Counted from the stretch's first letter, positions 6,043 to 16,670 are shown. The stretch: DNA of 30,813 bases from CAYVUV01 sp964455095 (GCA_964455095.1 CAYVUV010000107.1:1-30813); one strand, 5' to 3'. Notes: a model not told the origin generated them from the sequence alone. Translations and numbers: made by a program.

Positions 6043-7428
6043 ATGCAGCCCGAACTGAGCCGAGTCATTGAACAAGTCAGCAAGGAAAAAGGCATCGACA
6101 AGTCGATTGTCGTGTCGGCTGTCGAGAATGCCATGCTGTCGGCGGCGAAGAAGGTCATCGGCGGCGACATGCGGATCGAGGCCCAGTACAATCCGGACCT
6201 CGGTGAGGTCGAGCTGTTCAAGATCCTGACCGTCGTCGAAACCATCACCAACGCCGAAACCGAGATCCTGTTGGAGAATGCCCGCCAACACCTCGATCCC
6301 GGAGCGCAAGTTGGCGATGAGCTGCTCGAAAAGCTCGATCAACGGTACGGGCGCATCGCGGCGCAGGCGGCCAAGCAGAATCTGATTCAGCGTCTGCGCG
6401 ATGCTGAGCGCGATATCATCTACAACGAGTTCAAGGACCGCAAGGGCGAGTTGACCCACTCGGGCATCGTGCAGCGGTTCGAAAAGAAGAACATCATCGT
6501 CAACCTCGGCCGCACCGACGCGATTCTGCCGGAGAAGGAGCAGATTCCGCGCGAGCGGTACCGACAGGGCGATCGCATTCGCGCCTTTATCCTCGACGTC
6601 GAGATGAGCGGCAAGGGACCGCAGATCGTGCTGTCGCGGACCCACCCGGGGTTCCTGATCAAGCTGTTCGAGCAGGAAGTGCCGGAGATCTACGAGGGAA
6701 TCGTCGAGGTTAAGGGCGCGGCGCGCGAGCCTGGGGGACGCGCCAAGATCGCCGTGGTGTCCCACGATTCCGACGTCGATCCCGTTGGCGCGTGCGTCGG
6801 CATGAAGGGCAGTCGCGTGCAGAGCGTGGTCCAGGAGTTGCGCGGGGAGAAGATCGACATCGTGCACTGGACACCCGATCCGGCCGAGTTCGTCGTCCGC
6901 GCCATGGCGCCGTCGCGCGTGTCGAAGATCGTGATGGATGAGGACGCGCATTCGATGGAGGTCGTCGTGCCCGACGATCAGCTGTCCCTCGCGATCGGCA
7001 AGAAGGGTCAGAACGTGCGGTTGGCCTCGAAGCTGACCGGTTGGGCGCTCGACGTGCGCAGTGAATCCGAGGCGGAGGAGGAGGCCCGACGGTCGCGCCT
7101 CTCGCTGAGCGCCATCCCTGGTGTCGGCGATGTCACGGCCGAGTTGCTCTTCCAACACGGGTTCAAGTCGGCCGAGGAAGTCGCGCAGGCCGACGAGGCG
7201 GCACTCGCCGAGGTCGACGGGATTCCGGAAGAGAAGATTGGCGCTATCCTCACGTCGGCGCGCGCGCACGTCGAAGAACTGGTGCGCGAAGCGGCAGCCG
7301 CGCAGGCGGCGGCCGCCGCCGCTGCGGCGAGCGCTGCCGCGGCCGCCCTGCTCGCGGCGACTAACGTCGCGGAGAGTCCTGCCGACCCTGCGCTCGAACA
7401 GCCGAAGCAGGAGAGTGAGGGCACGTGA
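6043..7428 (+). CDS. nusA: Transcription termination/antitermination factor NusA
   Basis: 461 residues. The order is an N-terminal RNA polymerase-binding domain (1-130), an S1 domain (about 136-200), KH1 with GMKG at 253-256, KH2 with GKKG at 319-322, and a C-terminal helix-hairpin-helix region (about 355-405; IPGVGDVTAELL). NusA binds nascent RNA and the RNA polymerase beta-flap and modulates pausing, termination and antitermination. GAGGTGA ahead of the ATG is a good SD. Unusually, residues 417-439 are almost pure alanine, ending in a short acidic tail with EQPKQESEGT. The stop overlaps the rnpM start as GTGA, indicating coupling. Confidence 0.97.
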   Translation: MQPELSRVIEQVSKEKGIDKSIVVSAVENAMLSAAKKVIGGDMRIEAQYNPDLGEVELFKILTVVETITNAETEILLENARQHLDPGAQVGDELLEKLDQRYGRIAAQAAKQNLIQRLRDAERDIIYNEFKDRKGELTHSGIVQRFEKKNIIVNLGRTDAILPEKEQIPRERYRQGDRIRAFILDVEMSGKGPQIVLSRTHPGFLIKLFEQEVPEIYEGIVEVKGAAREPGGRAKIAVVSHDSDVDPVGACVGMKGSRVQSVVQELRGEKIDIVHWTPDPAEFVVRAMAPSRVSKIVMDEDAHSMEVVVPDDQLSLAIGKKGQNVRLASKLTGWALDVRSESEAEEEARRSRLSLSAIPGVGDVTAELLFQHGFKSAEEVAQADEAALAEVDGIPEEKIGAILTSARAHVEELVREAAAAQAAAAAAAASAAAAALLAATNVAESPADPALEQPKQESEGT

Positions 7429-7700
7429 GCCGAGCCCATCAGCCCATGCGCAGCTGCCTCGGTTGCGGCCGCGTCGATGCCCAATCCGGGTTGATTCGGC
7501 TCGTGCGCGCCGCCGACGGTCAGCTCCGCGTCGATTCGACCCGGCAGGCCGGTGGACGCGGGGGGTACCTGCATCCGGAGGCGAGTTGCTGGACGCATTT
7601 CGCGCAGCGCAAAGGAATGGTGCGGTCGTTTCGCGCGGCCGTTGACCGCCCGATGCGTGCGGCGCTAGTGGAACAGTGGAATCGAGGCGTGGAGCAGTGA
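7425..7700 (+). CDS. rnpM: YlxR-family RNase P modulator RnpM
   Basis: 91 residues, DUF448/YlxR family. It has the conserved MRSCLGCG segment (C11, C14) and the central GGRGGYLHP core with a following Cys (ASCW). The family binds RNA; in Bacillus the protein interacts with RNase P RNA and modulates its activity, and the gene sits between nusA and infB as here. The GTG start overlaps the nusA stop (GTGA). Its own stop lies 12 nt before the chosen infB start. The assignment rests on motif plus the very conserved position. Confidence 0.92.
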   Translation: MSRAHQPMRSCLGCGRVDAQSGLIRLVRAADGQLRVDSTRQAGGRGGYLHPEASCWTHFAQRKGMVRSFRAAVDRPMRAALVEQWNRGVEQ

Positions 7701-7711
7701 GGAACACGGTG

Positions 7712-10426
<2,715 letters not shown>

Positions 10427-10439
10427 CCGGCAGCGACGC

Positions 10440-10727
10440 ATGGTCGTCGGGGTCCTGAAGCTCACCCTGTACATTCCGGAGAACCACTCGCTGAAAGGAA
10501 AGCGCGGCGTGCTGAACAAGATCAAAGCGCGCGTCGCCAATACGTTCAATGTGTCGATCGCCGAGTGTGATGCCCAGGACCTCTGGCAACGCGCGGTTCT
10601 CGGGATCTCGCAGGTCGGTTCAGACGCGGGCTACGTCGATGGCGGGCTGCGTCAGGTCGTCCGCTTCATCGAGGGACTGCACGTGGCAGAAGTGGGCGAG
10701 GAGGAGATCGAGCTCTTCCACTGCTGA
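10440..10727 (+). CDS. ylxP: YlxP-like protein (DUF503)
   Basis: 95 residues. It matches the small DUF503/YlxP family: VVGVLKLTLYIPENHSLKGK at the start, then RxxLxxIKxRVxxxFNVSIAE and DLWQRAVLGISQV. It is regularly encoded between infB and rbfA and is thought to act around ribosome assembly, but no biochemical role is settled. It starts 13 nt after infB with no strong SD, suggesting that translation depends on the upstream ribosomes. No anomalies are visible. Confidence 0.9.
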   Translation: MVVGVLKLTLYIPENHSLKGKRGVLNKIKARVANTFNVSIAECDAQDLWQRAVLGISQVGSDAGYVDGGLRQVVRFIEGLHVAEVGEEEIELFHC

Positions 10728-10753
10728 GTGGCCGCGCCCGGAGGGCGGCGAAT

Positions 10754-11104
10754 ATGTCCCGGCGCTCTGATCGCGTCGCCGACGCGATCCAGGAAGCGAT
10801 TGCCGGCTTGCTGCTGCGCGACATCAAGGACCCGCGCATCGGCATGGTGACGCTGACCGGCGTGCGCGTCTCGCCTGACCTGCGCCATGCGCGCGTCTTC
10901 TTCAGCGTGCTCGGCGACGACGCGCAGCGCGCGCAGTCGCTGAACGGTTTGCGCAGCGCGTCCGGGTTCATCCGCACGCAGCTGGCGCGGCGGCTCAACT
11001 TGCGCGTGGCGCCAAACGTGACGTTCGAGTTCGACCCCACCGTTGAACAAGCCGAGCGGGTGTCGCGGTTGCTGAAATCGACCGACGCCGATCCGATCGA
11101 GTGA
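10754..11104 (+). CDS. rbfA: Ribosome-binding factor A
   Basis: 116 residues, a KH-type fold protein that assists late 30S maturation and processing of the 16S 5' end. Seen: RVADAIQEAIAGLLLRDIKDPRIG, then VTLTGVRVSPDLRHARVFFSVLG and the C-terminal LRVAPNVTFEFDPTVEQAER, all typical. GGAGGG ends 8 nt before the ATG. Its TGA overlaps the truB ATG by one base (TGATG). In many related genomes a DHH-family nanoRNase gene (nrnA) lies between rbfA and truB; it is absent here. Confidence 0.96.
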   Translation: MSRRSDRVADAIQEAIAGLLLRDIKDPRIGMVTLTGVRVSPDLRHARVFFSVLGDDAQRAQSLNGLRSASGFIRTQLARRLNLRVAPNVTFEFDPTVEQAERVSRLLKSTDADPIE

Positions 11105-12015
11105 TGGACGGCATTCTGATCGTCGACAAGCCCGTCGGGTTGACCTCTGCCGAGGTCGTGCGGCGCGTCAAGCGCCAACTGCGCGTCAAGGTAGGCCACC
11201 TCGGCACGCTCGATCCGTTCGCCACCGGCGTCCTGCCGCTCTGCCTCGGTGAAGCGACGAAGATCGCGCAGTTCCTCAACTCCGCCGACAAGCGCTACGA
11301 CGGTCTCATTCGCCTCGGTGCCGCCACCGACAGCGGCGACCGCACCGGAACCGTCGTGCGCACCGCGCCGGTGCCTGCGCTCGACGCGGCGCGCTTGCGT
11401 GAGGTCGAGCAGCGATTCACCGGATCGTACCGACAAATGCCGCCGATGTACTCCGCGATCAAACGGGAAGGCGTCCCCCTCTACAAGCTGGCGCGCCGTG
11501 GCATCGAGGTCGAACGCGAAGAGCGGATCGTGCACATCGAGGCGTTGAGCCTGCGCGCCGAAGGCTCCTCTGAGCTTCATTTCGATGTCACGTGCTCGAA
11601 GGGGACGTATGTGCGGGTCCTGGGTGAGGACATTGGCGCCGCGCTGGGCTCGGCGGCACACCTGCAGTCCCTGCGGCGGACGCGTTTCGGCCCCTTCGAC
11701 CTCGCGCAGGCTGCCGACCTGGCCACATGGGAGCCGGGCAGTAGCGTGGGGCTGGTCTCGATTCGCGGCGCCTTGTCGCATTTGCCGGCCTGTGTCCTGA
11801 CCGAAGAGGCGGCGCACGCCGCTCGGCAGGGGCAGGCCTGGGTACTCGATCAGCTCGAATTCGAGTCGAGCGCGGACGCCGCGATGCTGTTCGACCCAGA
11901 GCAGCAAGTTGCAGCAATCGTCGTGCGCCAAGCGGGTCGCTGGGCGTTCGGCCGCGTGTTGCGTGGGGGTGCTAGCTTTACAACAGAAACCCCCTATGTT
12001 AAGCACCGACGTTGA
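11104..12015 (+). CDS. truB: tRNA pseudouridine-55 synthase TruB
   Basis: 303 residues. It converts U55 to pseudouridine in the T-loop of tRNAs. Motif GHLGTLDPFATGVLPL (residues 31-46) contains the catalytic Asp37, and the KRYDGLIRLGAATDSGDRTG segment and the later FDVTCSKGTYVR strand are characteristic. The ATG overlapping the rbfA stop is chosen; a GTG three bases upstream would also be in frame. The last 15 residues (GGASFTTETPYVKHRR) look less conserved, and their DNA coincides with the possible rpsO promoter and leader structures. Confidence 0.95.
   Translation: MDGILIVDKPVGLTSAEVVRRVKRQLRVKVGHLGTLDPFATGVLPLCLGEATKIAQFLNSADKRYDGLIRLGAATDSGDRTGTVVRTAPVPALDAARLREVEQRFTGSYRQMPPMYSAIKREGVPLYKLARRGIEVEREERIVHIEALSLRAEGSSELHFDVTCSKGTYVRVLGEDIGAALGSAAHLQSLRRTRFGPFDLAQAADLATWEPGSSVGLVSIRGALSHLPACVLTEEAAHAARQGQAWVLDQLEFESSADAAMLFDPEQQVAAIVVRQAGRWAFGRVLRGGASFTTETPYVKHRR
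11970..11978 (+). promoter_or_regulatory. Possible extended -10 promoter for rpsO
   Basis: TGCTAGCTT matches the extended -10 pattern TG-n-TAxxxT, and its hexamer resembles the TAGCTA of the rpsT promoter in this window. No good -35 stands 17 nt upstream. Transcription would start within the end of truB, about 50 nt before rpsO. The same bases also belong to a candidate RNA structure, so this call is tentative. Confidence 0.28.
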
Positions 12016-12035
12016 GAAAAAAAATTGGAGGAACG

Positions 12036-12305
12036 ATGGGGGTAGCTTTGCAGCGAAAGAAGGAACTGGTTGATCAGTTTCAGGTCCACGAGACCGACAC
12101 GGGCTCACCCGAGGTCCAAGTGGCGCTGCTGAGCGCGCGAATCGACTACCTGACGGAGCACTTCAAGACCCACACCAAAGATCACCACTCGCGCCGCGGG
12201 CTCCTCAAGCTCGTGGGGCAGCGGCGTCGGCTGCTGGACTACCTGAAACGCTACGACAATCAGCGTTACAAGACGCTGATCGAGCGTTTGGGATTGCGTC
12301 GCTGA
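12036..12305 (+). CDS. rpsO: 30S ribosomal protein S15
   Basis: 89 residues, the standard length. Typical stretches are VDQFQVHETDTGSPEVQVALL, then LTEHFKTHTKDHHSRRGLL and LVGQRRRLLDYLKRYD. The protein binds the three-way junction of helices 20-22 in 16S rRNA. The ATG is chosen over an upstream in-frame TTG because GGAGGA (12027-12032) precedes it at 3 nt and family proteins begin here. It lies 20 nt after truB, and pnp follows after a 79-nt structured gap, the common rpsO-pnp pairing. Confidence 0.97.
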   Translation: MGVALQRKKELVDQFQVHETDTGSPEVQVALLSARIDYLTEHFKTHTKDHHSRRGLLKLVGQRRRLLDYLKRYDNQRYKTLIERLGLRR

Positions 12306-12329
12306 CAGATCAGCAGCCGGGTCGTCTCC

Positions 12330-12378
12330 GAAGAGGCGTCTTCCCCTCCCACGTTGCACGGCCATTTGGCCGGGGAGG
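12330..12378 (+). promoter_or_regulatory. pnp leader: SD-sequestering RNA structure
   Basis: A small hairpin GAAGA-GGCG-TCTTC (12330-12343) is followed by CCTCCC (12345-12350), which is perfectly complementary to the Shine-Dalgarno GGGAGG (12373-12378). Between them CGGCC-ATTT-GGCCG (12359-12372) makes a hairpin that would stack directly on the SD helix. In the folded state the ribosome site of pnp would be closed. There is no T-tract, so it is not a usual rpsO terminator. Confidence 0.5.
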
Positions 12379-12384
12379 TTCGTA

Positions 12385-14505
12385 ATGCACAAAGTTGAGA
12401 TCGAGTTCCATGGCCGTCCCTTGTCCATCGAGACGGGACGCCTCGCCAAGCAAGCCAGCGGATCCGTATTGGTTCAGTACGGAGAGACCGTCGTGCTTGC
12501 CACCGCTGTCGCGAGCGCCAGTCCGCGCGTCGGCATCGACTTTTTCCCGCTGACGGTCGACTACCAGGAGAAGACCTTTGCGGCTGGTAAGATTCCCGGC
12601 GGCTTTTTCAAGCGCGAGGGACGCCCGGCGGAGAAAGAAGTCCTGACGTCGCGGTTGATCGACCGGCCGATTCGCCCGTTGTTCCCCGACGGATTCTTCT
12701 GCGAGACGCAGATCATTGCGACGGTGCTGTCGGTCGACAAGGAAAACGACCCCGACATGGTCGCGCTGATTGCGGCGTCGGCGGCCTTGCACGTGTCGGA
12801 CATCCCGTTCCACGGCCCGATCGCGTCCGTGCGCATCGGCCGCATTGACGGCCGCCTGGTGGTGAACCCGCTCATCGGCGATCTCGACAAGAGCGACCTC
12901 TCGTTGGTCGTGGCCGGCAGTCGCGACAGCATCGTGATGGTCGAGGCTGGCGCCAAAATGCTCTCTGAAGAGGTCATGCTTGACGCCCTCTATACGGCGC
13001 ACGCCGAGATGCAGGCCGTCATCGACATGCAGGAGGAACTGCGCCGTCTGGCTGGGAAGCCGAAGCGCGAGGTGGTCGAAGAGAAGCTCGACCCCGCCCT
13101 GGAAAAACGTGTCGCGGCACTGGCGACGGACAAGATACGCCGCGCGCTCGATACCGCCGGTAAGCTGGAACGGGCCACCGCGATGCGCCAGCTCGAGGGC
13201 GAATTGACGGCGACGCTGAAGCAGGAATTCCCCGATCAGGACGACGCCATTGGCGACGCCTACGAGGCGGTCAAGAAGCACGTCGTGCGGCACATGATCG
13301 CCAGCGAAAAGCGCCGGCTCGACGGTCGCGGTCTGACCGATGTGCGTCCGATCACGTGCGAAGTGCGGGTCCTGCCGCGCACGCACGGCTCGGCCGTCTT
13401 CACGCGCGGGGAAACCCAGGCGCTTGCGGTTACGACGCTGGGCACGTCTTCCGACGAGCAGAAGATCGATGCCCTGATGGGCGAGCACTACAAGAAGTTC
13501 ATGCTGCACTACAATTTCCCGCCGTTCAGCGTCGGCGAGGTGAAGTTTCTGCGCAGCCCTGGCCGGCGTGAAGTCGGGCACGGCGCACTCGCCGAACGCG
13601 CGTTGCAGGCCGTGCTGCCGAACGAGGGCGAGTTTCCGTACACGATCCGCCTGGTGTCGGAGATTCTCGAGTCGAACGGTTCGTCGTCGATGGCCTCGGT
13701 CTGCGGCGGCGCGCTGTCGCTGATGGATGCCGGTGTACCCATCAAGGCGCCAGTCGCCGGCATCGCCATGGGGCTCATCAAGGAGGGGAACGACATCAGC
13801 ATCCTCTCCGATATCCTCGGCGACGAAGATCATCTCGGCGACATGGATTTCAAGGTGGCCGGGACGGCCGAGGGCATCACGGCCCTCCAGATGGACATCA
13901 AGATCCGCGCGGTGACGCGCGAGATCATGCAACAGGCGCTGCGCCAGGCGCGCGATGGGCGGCTGCACATCCTCGAGGCCATGAGCCGCGGGCTCTCCGA
14001 GCCGCGCAAGGATCTGTCCTCCCACGCGCCGCGTATCGTCACGCTGAAGATCCGCCCGGACAAGATTCGCGACCTCATCGGCCCGGGCGGCAAGGTCATC
14101 CGCGGCATCATCGAAGAGACCGGTGTGAAGATCGACGTCGAAGACGACGGCACGGTGTTCGTCGCCTCGAGCGAAGGCACCGCGATGCAGCGCGCCATCG
14201 CCCTCATCGAGGGCATCACCGTCGATGCCCAGGTCGGCAAGGTCTACAAGGGCACCGTGCGGCGCATCGTCGACTTCGGCGCCTTCGTGGAGATTCTGCC
14301 GGGCACCGACGGGTTGTTGCACATCTCGCAAATCGGACCCGGCCGCGTCAATCGGGTCTCCGACGTGCTCAAGGAAGGCGACCAGATCGAGGTCAAGGTC
14401 CTCGAGATCGACAAGTCGGGCAAGATCCGCCTGAGCCGCAAAGAGCTCCTCGGCAATACCGAGGGCGGCCCGGCTGCCGCACCGAGCGGCGGGCAGCCGA
14501 CGTAG
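12385..14505 (+). CDS. pnp: Polyribonucleotide nucleotidyltransferase (PNPase)
   Basis: 706 residues, full length. It degrades RNA 3' to 5' by phosphorolysis as a trimer, often with RNase E. Two RNase PH domains flank a helical linker. The second contains the G-S-S-S-M-A-S-V-C-G-G phosphate-site segment and the acidic metal-binding cluster GDEDHLGDMDFKVAGT (about 479-494). A KH domain starts near 554 with IGPGGK, and an S1 domain runs from about 619 to 690, followed by a short Gly/Pro tail. GGGGAGG ahead of the ATG is the SD and is part of a predicted closed helix. A protease gene starts 6 nt downstream. Confidence 0.97.
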   Translation: MHKVEIEFHGRPLSIETGRLAKQASGSVLVQYGETVVLATAVASASPRVGIDFFPLTVDYQEKTFAAGKIPGGFFKREGRPAEKEVLTSRLIDRPIRPLFPDGFFCETQIIATVLSVDKENDPDMVALIAASAALHVSDIPFHGPIASVRIGRIDGRLVVNPLIGDLDKSDLSLVVAGSRDSIVMVEAGAKMLSEEVMLDALYTAHAEMQAVIDMQEELRRLAGKPKREVVEEKLDPALEKRVAALATDKIRRALDTAGKLERATAMRQLEGELTATLKQEFPDQDDAIGDAYEAVKKHVVRHMIASEKRRLDGRGLTDVRPITCEVRVLPRTHGSAVFTRGETQALAVTTLGTSSDEQKIDALMGEHYKKFMLHYNFPPFSVGEVKFLRSPGRREVGHGALAERALQAVLPNEGEFPYTIRLVSEILESNGSSSMASVCGGALSLMDAGVPIKAPVAGIAMGLIKEGNDISILSDILGDEDHLGDMDFKVAGTAEGITALQMDIKIRAVTREIMQQALRQARDGRLHILEAMSRGLSEPRKDLSSHAPRIVTLKIRPDKIRDLIGPGGKVIRGIIEETGVKIDVEDDGTVFVASSEGTAMQRAIALIEGITVDAQVGKVYKGTVRRIVDFGAFVEILPGTDGLLHISQIGPGRVNRVSDVLKEGDQIEVKVLEIDKSGKIRLSRKELLGNTEGGPAAAPSGGQPT

Positions 14506-14511
14506 GCCTGC

Positions 14512-15771
14512 ATGGTACGACGATCGGAGCTGCCGAACGGCTTGCGCATCGTCTCCGAACGGCTGGAGGGGGTCCCGTCCGTCACGGCGGGGATCTGGGT
14601 CGAGAACGGGTCGCGATTCGAGCGACGGGAGCAAAGCGGCATCTCCCACTTTCTCGAGCACCTCTTGTTCAAGGGCACGGAGCGGCGCACGGCGGCGCAG
14701 ATCGCCGAGGAGATCGATGCCGTTGGCGGTGTGCTCAATGCCTTCACCGGCAAAGAGTACACCTGCTACTACGCGCGGGTGTTGTCGGAAAACGTCGACC
14801 TCGCCACCGATCTGCTCGCCGATATCTTTCTGCATTCGCGCTTCGACGGCGATGAGATCGATCGCGAGCGCCGCGTGGTGTTGCAGGAGATCTCGCAAGG
14901 CGAGGATACGCCGGACGACTACATCCACGACCTGTTCAACCTGCGCTACTGGCCGGAGCATCCGCTCAGTTTTCCAGTCTGCGGCAATAGCGAGACGGTC
15001 GGCCGCTTCAATCGCGACGACTTCCTCGCCTTCTGGGCGGCGCGCTACCGCCCCGACCGCATCATCGTGGCCGCCGCCGGCGACATCACGCACGAGGCCC
15101 TCGCAAGCTGGGCCGCGAAGGCGTTCGGCCACTTGCAGGGCACGACCGAGACGGTCGACGACACGGCGCCGGCGGCGCGCCGCGGAGTCTTTGCGGTCGA
15201 AAAGCCGCTCGAACAGGTCCACCTGTGTCTGGGTACTCCCGGGGTCTCGCAAACGGATCCGCAACGCTTTGCCGCATATTTGCTCAACTCGGCCCTCGGC
15301 GGTGGAATGAGCTCGCGTCTGTTCCAGGAAGTGCGCGAGCGCCGCGGACAGGCGTACTCCGTCTTCTCGTTCATGTCGTCGTACCGCGACGCGGGCTATC
15401 TCGGCATCTACGCCGGCACCGCCCCGGAGTCGGTCCCCGAGGTGCTGGGCGTCATCGCGACCGAGCTGCGCTCGCTCGTGCGCGAAGGCCTGCGGCCCGA
15501 CGAGCTGGCGCGCGCCAAGAGCCAGATCAAAGGCAACATGCTGCTCGGTCTCGAGACCAGCGACGCGCGCATGAGCCGCCTGGCGAAGAACGAAATCTAT
15601 TTCCAGCGCGACATTCCCCTGCGGGAGCTTTCGGCCAGCATCGACGCGACGACCAACGACGAGATCATCGCCCTGGCGGAGCGCCTCCTGCGGCCTGAGG
15701 CCATGGGCATCGCACTGCTCGGTGACTTGAACGGTCACCAGCTCGACGAGTCGATTCTGACGGCGTTTTGA
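14512..15771 (+). CDS. M16 family zinc metallopeptidase
   Basis: 419 residues, the length of single-unit processing-peptidase-like M16 proteins. The inverted zinc motif HFLEH (46-50) supplies two His ligands and the catalytic Glu49, with the third ligand Glu126 spaced 76 residues on. The C-terminal half has the Gly-rich GGGMSSRLFQEVRERRGQAY element typical of the family. No signal peptide is visible, so a cytoplasmic location is inferred. A M16 protease gene following pnp is a common bacterial arrangement (YmxG/PqqL-type), and its substrate is unknown. The gene lies 6 nt after pnp. Confidence 0.93.
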   Translation: MVRRSELPNGLRIVSERLEGVPSVTAGIWVENGSRFERREQSGISHFLEHLLFKGTERRTAAQIAEEIDAVGGVLNAFTGKEYTCYYARVLSENVDLATDLLADIFLHSRFDGDEIDRERRVVLQEISQGEDTPDDYIHDLFNLRYWPEHPLSFPVCGNSETVGRFNRDDFLAFWAARYRPDRIIVAAAGDITHEALASWAAKAFGHLQGTTETVDDTAPAARRGVFAVEKPLEQVHLCLGTPGVSQTDPQRFAAYLLNSALGGGMSSRLFQEVRERRGQAYSVFSFMSSYRDAGYLGIYAGTAPESVPEVLGVIATELRSLVREGLRPDELARAKSQIKGNMLLGLETSDARMSRLAKNEIYFQRDIPLRELSASIDATTNDEIIALAERLLRPEAMGIALLGDLNGHQLDESILTAF

Positions 15772-15793
15772 CGGCGCGTTGGAGCGGGCGGTG

Positions 15794-16234
15794 ATGATCG
15801 CGGTCAAACGCGTACGGCGCGGGGCTGATGCGCTCTCGCTGCCGGCGTATCAGACCGCGGCGTCCGCCGGTATGGATCTCATGGCGGACATCAGCGCGCC
15901 CGTGCTGCTGCGCCCCGGAGAGCGCGCGCTGATCCCGACCGGTCTGGCGGTGGCGCTGCCGGCGGAGTGCGAGGCGCAGATCCGCCCGCGCAGCGGCCTG
16001 GCGCTGCGCCACGGGGTGACATTGCTCAATGCTCCCGGGACCATTGATGCCGACTATCGTGGCGAGGTCCAGGTGCTGCTGATCAATCACGGCAACAGCG
16101 ATTTTGTCGTGCAGCGTGGCGATCGGATCGCGCAGATGGTAGTTTCCACGGTAACGAGGGCGGTCTGGCGGGAAGTCGAAGAGCTGGACCCCACGCCGCG
16201 TGCAACAGGCGGCTTCGGCCATACCGGGACGTAA
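15794..16234 (+). CDS. dut: dUTP diphosphatase (dUTPase)
   Basis: 146 residues, trimeric family. It hydrolyses dUTP to dUMP and pyrophosphate, limiting uracil in DNA and supplying dTMP synthesis. All five motifs are visible in order: SAGMDLMA, RPRSGLAL, then GTIDADYRGEV (with the catalytic Asp), RGDRIAQMV, and the C-terminal arm RATGGFGHTG, where Thr-Gly replaces the usual Gly-Glu/Gly pair. ATG at 15794 is chosen, with GGAG at 15781-15784 and a tandem GTG-ATG. It is the last gene before the purine cluster. Confidence 0.96.
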   Translation: MIAVKRVRRGADALSLPAYQTAASAGMDLMADISAPVLLRPGERALIPTGLAVALPAECEAQIRPRSGLALRHGVTLLNAPGTIDADYRGEVQVLLINHGNSDFVVQRGDRIAQMVVSTVTRAVWREVEELDPTPRATGGFGHTGT

Positions 16235-16330
16235 CGCCGGTGTGGCGGCGCAAGGTTCCGCGTGCGCCGTTTGATTTCAGGGACCAGGCGCGCCGCAGCG
16301 CGAGGTGACCGGACGCGGCGGCGACCGCGC

Positions 16331-16392
16331 GGATCGGCGATCGGAGAGGACAGGCGGACGGGCGGAGCAGGTACCCGATCCGAGGGGATCGG
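16331..16392 (+). promoter_or_regulatory. purS leader with mutually exclusive pairings
   Basis: The 177-nt gap between dut and purS carries GGATCGG twice (16331-16337 and 16386-16392) and one CCGATCC (16375-16381) between them. The central copy can pair with either outer copy: distally over 37 nt, or locally as a tight hairpin with a GAGG loop. Nine nt further on is the purS SD. I do not recognise a known riboswitch consensus and see no T-tract. An upstream hairpin CGCCG/CGGCG follows the dut stop. Confidence 0.4.
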
Positions 16393-16411
16393 AAACTGAA
16401 GGAGGCATCCG

Positions 16412-16651
16412 GTGCGGGCGAAGGTCTATGTCACACCGAAAGCGGGCATCTTGGACCCGGCCGGCAAGGCGATCGAGCGCTCGCTGCACACGCTGGGCTT
16501 CGACGAAGTGCGTGGCGTCCGCCTGGGAAAGTACTTCGAGGTCGAGCTCGATGGCGATCCCGCTACTGCCGCGGGTCGTCTGGACGACATGTGTCGCCAA
16601 CTGCTCGCCAATGGCGTAATTGAGGACTACCGGTTCGAGATCGGCGACTGA
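16412..16651 (+). CDS. purS: Phosphoribosylformylglycinamidine synthase subunit PurS
   Basis: 79 residues, the small structural subunit that joins PurL and PurQ in the FGAM synthase complex. Typical features are AKVYVTPKAGILDPAGKAI near the start, then GFDEVRGVRLGKYFEVEL and the final VIEDYRFEI. GTG is the start, with GGAGG (16401-16405) 6 nt upstream. purQ begins 19 nt after the stop. The presence of PurS indicates the three-subunit system, rather than the single long PurL of enterobacteria. Confidence 0.95.
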   Translation: MRAKVYVTPKAGILDPAGKAIERSLHTLGFDEVRGVRLGKYFEVELDGDPATAAGRLDDMCRQLLANGVIEDYRFEIGD

Positions 16652-16670
16652 CCGGTTGCGGGAGATCGGA

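Noticed and set aside
12310..15807. Open frame of about 1165 codons on the minus strand opposite pnp and the M16 peptidase
   Set aside because: It is antisense to two unmistakable genes, has an Arg/Asp/Leu/His-rich composition with no domain, and reflects the high-GC codon pattern of the plus strand.
16240..16310. Short GTG-started frame of about 22 codons between dut and purS
   Set aside because: No SD, no recognisable composition and too short to support as coding.
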